In this document: positions 57,408 through 64,000 of the stretch, one piece after another
Layout of the letters: every line of letters starts with the position of its first letter
Numbering within the stretch: position 1 is the first letter of the stretch
Source of the DNA: Bradyrhizobium sp. WSM3983
GTDB taxonomy: Bacteria; Pseudomonadota; Alphaproteobacteria; Rhizobiales; Xanthobacteraceae
Direction of reading: 5' to 3'
Length of the DNA: 64,000 nucleotides
Assembly: GCF_000473045.1 (NCBI RefSeq)
Contig: NZ_AXAY01000001.1
Coordinates: 392,931 to 456,930, forward strand
Translations under genes and position numbers: made by a program
Notes under the pieces: generated by a model
The model's database searches: none
What the model saw: the letters and a program-made list of their open reading frames with translations, nothing else
Told to the model about the DNA's origin: nothing

Positions 57408-57411
57408 CCTT

Positions 57412-58359
57412 CTACGGTCCCCCGCCGCCGAACGTGTTGCAGGCTTGGACCGTGCCCTGCTGATAGCCGGTCATGAACCACTGCTTGCGCTGCGCCGCCG
57501 AGCCGTGGGTGAAGGAATCAGGCACGACGCGCCCCGTGGCCTGACGCTGCAGCGTATCGTCGCCGATCGCGCTCGCGGTGGTCAGAGCGGCGTCGATGTC
57601 GCCGGTTTCGAGGAAGTTCGGACGCTTCTTCGACTCGCGATTGACCCAGACACCGGACAGGCAGTCGGCCTGCAATTCGACCTTCACCTGGAGCGCATTG
57701 GCCTCGGCCTTGCTGCCGGCCTGCTGCTGCAGTCGCGTCACCTTCGGAATGATGCCGAGCAGGTTCTGTATGTGATGGCCGGCCTCATGCGCGATGATGT
57801 AGGCGGTGGTGAAATTGCACGCGGACTTGCCGGAGCAGCCACGGAAGCGCGTCTCGACCTCGCGGAAGAACGAGGTGTCGAGGAAGATGGTGCGATCCGG
57901 CGGACAATAGAACGGACCCATCGCCGACTCGGCCCGGCCGCAGCGGCCGCCATTGGTGGCGTTGCGGAACAGCACGACCTTCGGGCCGGTGTAGGACTGG
58001 CCGCTGGCCTGGAAGATCTCGCTCCACCGGTCGTCGATCTCGCCGAGGATGCCGGAGATCATGCTGCCCATCTCATCGGTCGGCGCGCCGCGCTTGGCCT
58101 GGGAAGACGGGCGGTCGCTCTGGTAGCTCGGCGCCTGGCCGCCGCCGGTAAGGATCTCGGCGCCGCCGATCAGGACGCGCGGATCGATGCCGAAGGCATA
58201 GCCGACCAGGCCGAGCACAATGATGGTGCCGATGCCGAGACCGCCGCCGCCCATCGGGAGGCCGAACCCGCCGCCCCCTCCACCGCCGCCGAACCCTCCG
58301 CCGCCGTCATCGCGACGATCCTCGATGTCGTCGCTGCGGCGGAAATCATCGTAGCGCAT
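57412..58359 (-). CDS. ypfJ: Neutral zinc metallopeptidase, YpfJ family
   Basis: A 315-aa metalloprotease with an N-terminal disordered Arg/Asp-rich and Gly-rich segment (about 1-45), one membrane helix (GIGTIIVLGLVGYAFGI), then the catalytic domain with the HEAGH zinc motif (TTAYIIAHEAGHHIQNLLG, about 190) and the downstream ELQADCLSGVW (Glu ligand). It is likely periplasmic, anchored at the inner membrane. Substrate unknown. ATG at 58359. It is divergent from ccrM across a 415-nt region. Confidence 0.9.
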   Translation of the reverse strand: MRYDDFRRSDDIEDRRDDGGGGFGGGGGGGGFGLPMGGGGLGIGTIIVLGLVGYAFGIDPRVLIGGAEILTGGGQAPSYQSDRPSSQAKRGAPTDEMGSMISGILGEIDDRWSEIFQASGQSYTGPKVVLFRNATNGGRCGRAESAMGPFYCPPDRTIFLDTSFFREVETRFRGCSGKSACNFTTAYIIAHEAGHHIQNLLGIIPKVTRLQQQAGSKAEANALQVKVELQADCLSGVWVNRESKKRPNFLETGDIDAALTTASAIGDDTLQRQATGRVVPDSFTHGSAAQRKQWFMTGYQQGTVQACNTFGGGGP

Positions 58360-59902
<1,543 letters not shown>

Positions 59903-59922
59903 ATCCGGCTCCGATCGCGATC

Positions 59923-60014
59923 TCGCAGGGCGGGCAAAGCGAAGCATGCCCACCATCTCGATAGCTGCAAGAAGGTCGGTGGGCACGGCGCTCCGCGCCT
60001 TTGCCGACCCTACG
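59923..60014. repeat. Palindromic intergenic repeat, family A (copy 5, degenerate)
   Basis: CGCAGGGCGGGCAAAGCGAA at the left and GCGCCTTTGCCGACCCTACG at the right; several changes against copies 1-4. Confidence 0.8.
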
Positions 60015-60081
60015 GCTTCTTGAATGACGCGCCAGTCAGGACTAGATTAAGGGGTCAGTGCCCGTCCGACCGGCTGGTCCC

Positions 60082-60408
60082 ATGCGACGACAGTCCGAGA
60101 CATTGCTGCTGGTGCCGCTGCTGCCGATCTTTCTGGTCGGCATGTTTCCGATGTTCCTGATCGCCCTGCTCGGATTTTTCGGCCTCGCCATCTTCGGCAT
60201 GCTGATGATCTGCGTCGGCCTTGCCAGCAGCAATGAGGCTCACGACGCTTTCAACCACGACGTCATCGTCCACGGCTATGCGCGGAGGTCGGAGCGCACG
60301 GCGCAGGCGTCCAACATGCGCGCCGCAACGCGGCTCGCGATGCGGCTCGACGCTGTCGGCGCCGGAATGATCGTCATCGCCGTGATCGGCTTGCTCTATT
60401 CCGGTTGA
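60082..60408 (+). CDS. Small integral membrane protein of unknown function
   Basis: A 108-aa protein with two or three hydrophobic helices: LLLVPLLPIFLVGMFPMFLI with ALLGFFGLAIFGMLMICVGL, and AGMIVIAVIGLLYSG at the C-terminus; the loop (about 62-90) is polar and basic. No family recognised. Start is unsure: ATG 60082 (MRRQSETLL) or GTG 60058 with GGGG close before it. The ccrM gene is upstream on the same strand but with a repeat between, so it is probably separate. Confidence 0.6.
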   Translation: MRRQSETLLLVPLLPIFLVGMFPMFLIALLGFFGLAIFGMLMICVGLASSNEAHDAFNHDVIVHGYARRSERTAQASNMRAATRLAMRLDAVGAGMIVIAVIGLLYSG

Positions 60409-60648
60409 ATTGGCTGCGCAGCCTCGTCGACGCGTCGCCTCACGGTGCCAGGCGTGCGACCAATTTGTCGGAAGCATCCATCAGCCGGAGCTGAACCTGC
60501 CATTACGACGGCGATCGGCCATTGTTACGCCGGCCGATCTGCGCGGCGTGCAGATGCCGCACGGCAAACTCGCCGGTTGCTCTCCCCGGCAAGGTTCAGG
60601 CAAGAGAAGACCGCCTCGCAGCCATGATGCTGCGTTCGCTCTCGGCCA

Positions 60649-60684
60649 CCAACACTTGCACCCACACTTGCACCCACACTTGGG
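60649..60684. repeat. Three tandem 12-bp units in the GST leader
   Basis: Units CCAACACTTGCA, CCCACACTTGCA and CCCACACTTGGG lie end to end, 10-46 nt before the GST ATG. The last unit runs into the GGGAG ribosome site, so a copy-number change would move or alter the leader. Confidence 0.8.
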
Positions 60685-60693
60685 AGACGTCCG

Positions 60694-61374
60694 ATGCTCA
60701 AATTCTATTTCAACGGATCGCCGAACCCGACCAAGGTCGCGCTGTTCCTCGAGGAGGCTGGCCTGGCTTTCGAGCCGGTGAAGATCGACACCCGCAAGGG
60801 CGAGCAATTCACGCCGGAGTTTCTCAAGATCAATCCGAACGCCAAGGTGCCCGCGATCGACGACAACGGCACGATCGTGTTCGACTCGAACGCCATCCTG
60901 CTCTATCTCGCCGAGAAGACCGGCAAGTTCCTGCCCGCCAACCGCGCTGAACTGCTGTCCTGGCTGATGTTCGTCGCGACCGGCGTCGGGCCGTATTCGG
61001 GTCAGGCCGTGCACTTCAAGCATTTTGCGCCGAAGGACCAGAACCACGACTACGCCCATAACCGCTATCAGTACGAGACCGATCGCCACTACAAGATTCT
61101 TGACGATCACCTCAACGGCCGCAGCTACATGGTCGGCGACAGCTATTCGATCGTCGACATGGCACTGTGGGGCTGGGCGCGGATGGTGCCGTTCAAGCTC
61201 GGCGATGACGCCTTTGCGCGCTACCCGAATGTGAAGCGCTTGGTCGACGAGATCTCGGCGCGGCCGGCGGCTGCGCGCGCGACCGCCCTGAAGGACAAGT
61301 TCACCTTCAAGGCCGAGATGGACGACGAGGCCCGCCGCAACATGTTCGGGCACATGACGACGAAAGTGGCCTGA
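60694..61374 (+). CDS. Glutathione S-transferase
   Basis: A 226-aa cytosolic GST. The thioredoxin-like N-terminal domain (MLKFYFNGSPNPTKVALFLE, NPNAKVPAIDDNGTIVFDSN with the cis-Pro, AILLYLAEKTGKFLP) and the all-helical C-terminal domain (SIVDMALWGWARM, the N-capping S-x-x-D box) are clear. It resembles the YghU/YfcG-like or theta-type bacterial branch, but the class is not certain. Ribosome site GGGAG at 60682. A bidirectional terminator follows. Confidence 0.91.
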   Translation: MLKFYFNGSPNPTKVALFLEEAGLAFEPVKIDTRKGEQFTPEFLKINPNAKVPAIDDNGTIVFDSNAILLYLAEKTGKFLPANRAELLSWLMFVATGVGPYSGQAVHFKHFAPKDQNHDYAHNRYQYETDRHYKILDDHLNGRSYMVGDSYSIVDMALWGWARMVPFKLGDDAFARYPNVKRLVDEISARPAAARATALKDKFTFKAEMDDEARRNMFGHMTTKVA

Positions 61375-61392
61375 TCACATCCCGCTGCGATG

Positions 61393-61426
61393 AAAGGCCA
61401 CGCGCATGCGCGTGGCCTTTTGCTTT
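61393..61426. terminator. Bidirectional rho-independent terminator
   Basis: A perfect 28-bp palindrome from 61393 to 61420 (AAAGGCCACGCGCA with its complement), followed by TTTTGCTTTT. It serves the convergent GST and chemoreceptor genes. Confidence 0.92.
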
Positions 61427-63435
61427 TAGGCGGCGTGGACCGACTCGAGAAATTTGGTGACCTCGAGCTTCAGCCGATTGCTGTCGGCCGACAGCGAGCG
61501 CGCCGCTGACAGCACCTGCGAGGACGCCGAGCCGGTGTCGGAGGCACCGCGCTGGACATCGCCGATATTGGTCGAGACCCGCTGGGTGCCGTGCGCGGCC
61601 TGCTGGACATTGCGAGAAATCTCCTGCGTCGCCGCGCCCTGCTCCTCCACGGCGGCGGCAACTGTCGAGGAGATTTCCGACAGCCGCTCGATGGTGCCGC
61701 TGATCTCCCGGATCGAACCAACCGACTCTTCCGTCGCAGCCTGGATTCCGGAGACCTGCTGGGCGATCTCGCCGGTGGCCTTCGCGGTCTGCTCGGCCAG
61801 CGCCTTGACCTCGGAGGCGACCACCGCAAAGCCGCGGCCGGCTTCGCCCGCGCGCGCCGCCTCGATGGTGGCGTTCAGCGCCAGCAGATTGGTCTGGCCG
61901 GCGATGGTGCTGATCAGCTCGACCACGTCGCCGATGCGGGCAGCAGCCTTGGAGAGCTCGCTGACGCGGGCGTTGGTCTTCGTCGCCTGCCCCACGGCTT
62001 CGCTGGCAATACGCGCGGATTCCTGGACCTGGCGCGCGATCTCGCTCACCGAGGAAGAGAGCTCTTCGGTGGCGGACGCGACGGCCTGGACGTTGGCGGT
62101 CGCCTCCTGCGACGCAGAGGCGACCTCCGTCGACAGATCCTGGGCGCGCGTCGCGGTCGCCGTCAGCGTGCCCGCGGAAGCCTCGAGCTCGCTCGAGGCC
62201 GACGACACGGTGTCGACGATCTCGCCGACCGCCTGCTCGAACTGGTCGGCGAGCCGGACCATGTCCTTCTTGCGGTCCTCGGCCTGCCGCGCCTCGATCT
62301 CGGTCTGCTCGTGGCGCATGCGCTCGGTGTCGATCATGTTGGTCTTGAACACGTCGATCGCCTTGGCCATGTCGCCGATCTCGTCCGCCTTGCCGCGTCC
62401 GGGAATCTCGACCACGAGATCGCCACCGGCCAGCGCGGCCATCGCGCGCGTCATCGAGGTCAGCGGCCCGACGATGCTGCGGGCGATCAGGAAGGCCACG
62501 ATCAATCCGAACAGGGTGGCCACCCCACCCACGATCTCCTGCATGGACGTCGTGCCGTCGATCGTGGCTTCGGCCTGGCTGCGCGAGTCCTTGTAGTCCT
62601 TCTTGAGGGCGGTCTCGGCGACCTTGAGCTTGGCGATGCTGTCGACGATGAGCGGCGCGAGGCTCTTGTGGTAGATCTCATCGGCCTGGAGCATCGCGGC
62701 CGACGTGGTCTCGAACGCTGATTTGTAGATTCCGAGCGAGGTCTTCACCGGCGCCAGCGTGGCGCGCAATTCCGTCGCCTGCGGGCTCTTTTCGAGCGCT
62801 GCGAGGCGCTGGGACGCCCTGTCCACATTGGTCCTGAAGTTGGCAGGACCCTTGGTATCGCGCAGGGCCAGGAAGCGCCAGTTTGCGATCTGAACGAGCA
62901 GCAGCCGGGATTCGAGGTCCGCGACGAGGGACGCGGTGTCTTCGTCGACGGCCGCACGCGCCACGTCGACCAGCTTGTTCATCTTGACGGTCAGCTCGTC
63001 GCCGCTCGGCAGCAGCGTCGCCTTGCCGGTCCGCGCCTCGTTGACGGCGTCGCCGAGATTGTCGCGCAGGACCCTCATTTTCGCGATGTCGGCGATCAGA
63101 TCGTTGTAAAGCCTGCGCCGCTCCTCGGAGAGCGTGCCCTTGGCCCCGACCTGCAACAGCTCGGTCGCCGCTGTCTCCCGCTCCGAGGCCTCCCGCATCG
63201 CGGACTCATTGGCGTCGTAGATGTAGCGCAGATTGGCCCGCTGGATCGCCTGGAGATGGGTCGATATCTCCAGGACCCGCGCCGTGCTGTCCGAAAATGC
63301 CGAGGCTTTGGCGACCTGGTCCTGCACGGACCGCAAATTCCAGATGGCGACCACCGCCATCACGAGACCAACCACGACCAGCGCCATGAAGCCGGCATAG
63401 AGACGGCCCCTGATCCGCAAACGAAAACTCGGCAT
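61426..63435 (-). CDS. Methyl-accepting chemotaxis protein with long sensor domain
   Basis: A 669-aa chemoreceptor. TM1 ([20 protein letters not shown], about 14-33), a large helical periplasmic sensor of about 240 residues (longer than a single four-helix bundle, so possibly a helical bimodular type), TM2 ([20 protein letters not shown]), HAMP ([20 protein letters not shown]), and the signalling domain with [20 protein letters not shown]. Tail [14 protein letters not shown] at 63435 ([10 protein letters not shown]); the frame upstream to 63501 is not supported. Confidence 0.94.
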   Translation of the reverse strand: MPSFRLRIRGRLYAGFMALVVVGLVMAVVAIWNLRSVQDQVAKASAFSDSTARVLEISTHLQAIQRANLRYIYDANESAMREASERETAATELLQVGAKGTLSEERRRLYNDLIADIAKMRVLRDNLGDAVNEARTGKATLLPSGDELTVKMNKLVDVARAAVDEDTASLVADLESRLLLVQIANWRFLALRDTKGPANFRTNVDRASQRLAALEKSPQATELRATLAPVKTSLGIYKSAFETTSAAMLQADEIYHKSLAPLIVDSIAKLKVAETALKKDYKDSRSQAEATIDGTTSMQEIVGGVATLFGLIVAFLIARSIVGPLTSMTRAMAALAGGDLVVEIPGRGKADEIGDMAKAIDVFKTNMIDTERMRHEQTEIEARQAEDRKKDMVRLADQFEQAVGEIVDTVSSASSELEASAGTLTATATRAQDLSTEVASASQEATANVQAVASATEELSSSVSEIARQVQESARIASEAVGQATKTNARVSELSKAAARIGDVVELISTIAGQTNLLALNATIEAARAGEAGRGFAVVASEVKALAEQTAKATGEIAQQVSGIQAATEESVGSIREISGTIERLSEISSTVAAAVEEQGAATQEISRNVQQAAHGTQRVSTNIGDVQRGASDTGSASSQVLSAARSLSADSNRLKLEVTKFLESVHAA

Positions 63436-63709
63436 TCCCACTTCCACCCAGATGCATGTGAATTCGGGCGGACGCATAACTCCGGCGATCGTCACGGCCA
63501 CCCCGGCAGCCGCGCATCACTCCTCGAGCGACTCACGCTGCACCGCGATACAATGCGGGACACTCGTTAATTGAACCTTCAAATTCTTCGCGCCTGCGCG
63601 CATCAGCGGGCACGAGGCCTGCTGATATAATCGGCAGTTGCGGTATTGTCGCACAGCCCGCAGCAATATGCAGATCGCTGCAAAGGGCGCGTGACGCCAC
63701 TCAATCCGC

Positions 63710-64000
63710 TCAGCGCGCGGCCCTCACAGCCGGCTGCGGAAACGGCCCCAGCGCCTTCTCGGTCAGGACCGAGTCGCAATATTCCCGGATCTCCTTGATC
63801 TTGCCGTCCTCGATCCGAAACACCAGACAATAGTCGTTGTCGTAGCGCACGCCCTCGGGGGTGACGTTGTCGCCCTTGGCCTCCACCACGACGATGTCGC
63901 CATCGGCAATGAAGCGCTCGGCAACCGTGCGCGTCCGGTCGCGCAGGCGGATGCGCACATAGCCGTGCAGATCGTTGAGGATCGCGTCTTTCCCCGTGAA
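63710..64000 (-). CDS. NTF2/SnoaL-like protein, C-terminal fragment
   Basis: The last 96 codons of a gene that begins outside the right edge. The visible part, FTGKDAILNDLHGYVRIRLR to VRAAR, includes IADGDIVVVEAKGDNVTPEG and YCLVFRIEDGKIKEIREYCD, the typical cone-fold strands of the NTF2-like/SnoaL superfamily (steroid isomerase or polyketide-cyclase-like). No reaction can be assigned. It is upstream of the third chemoreceptor on the same strand, with a gap of 274 nt. Confidence 0.8.
   Translation of the reverse strand, partial: FTGKDAILNDLHGYVRIRLRDRTRTVAERFIADGDIVVVEAKGDNVTPEGVRYDNDYCLVFRIEDGKIKEIREYCDSVLTEKALGPFPQPAVRAAR

Overview
The window is high-GC chromosomal DNA of an alphaproteobacterium, most likely Bradyrhizobium or a close relative. 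This is inferred from the CcrM-type GANTC methyltransferase, the NadQ-type NAD regulator with nadABC, several chemoreceptors, DUF6894 and DUF1236 small proteins, and many short palindromic intergenic repeats. It is mostly core or housekeeping sequence. I see no prophage, insertion sequence, CRISPR array, rRNA or tRNA.

Layout. 0-8.4 kb: sulfurtransferase (partial), dihydroorotase, YgfZ, Tag glycosylase, HD hydrolase, tyrosine phosphatase, the NadQ-like regulator and a large DUF2339 membrane protein. 8.4-15.8 kb: two chemoreceptors, small proteins, an AcuI-type reductase and an MFS transporter. 15.9-19.9 kb: nadABC behind two copies of a dyad. 19.9-28.9 kb: SleB-type hydrolase, pyruvate phosphate dikinase with a Lys/Ala/Pro-rich N-terminal tail, small envelope proteins, glyS-glyQ. 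29-37.3 kb: S49 peptidase, tRNA methyltransferase-like protein, polyprenyl synthase, HxlR regulator with a KAS II enzyme, a frameshifted LysE gene, a hydrolase, ispE. 37.3-46.3 kb: TPR protein, ETF-ubiquinone oxidoreductase, uracil-DNA glycosylase, GT39-like protein, rnhB, VOC protein, radical SAM protein. 46.5-53.7 kb: phosphoketolase, acetate kinase, an unrecognised protein with a PhoU/DUF47-like C-terminus, and a PPDK-like protein that lacks the PEP-binding barrel. 53.7-64 kb: RMD1-family protein, GT2-like protein, MarR-GNAT fusion, moaB, zinc metallopeptidase, ccrM, a small membrane protein, a GST, a third chemoreceptor and a partial NTF2-like gene.

How genes work together. The putative NAD regulator (4.7 kb) probably controls nadABC 11 kb away through the dyads at 15.97 and 16.04 kb. 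Phosphoketolase and acetate kinase together turn sugar phosphates into acetate plus ATP. The two genes behind them, a PhoU/DUF47-like protein and a dikinase with ATP-grasp and phosphohistidine domains but no PEP domain, are the best candidate here for an undescribed system: a phosphoryl relay or regulatory module tied to acetyl-phosphate metabolism. Other points of note are a large hairpin in the ypfJ-ccrM divergent region, a near-perfect 34-bp dyad before the MarR-GNAT gene, and at least six families of palindromic intergenic repeats.
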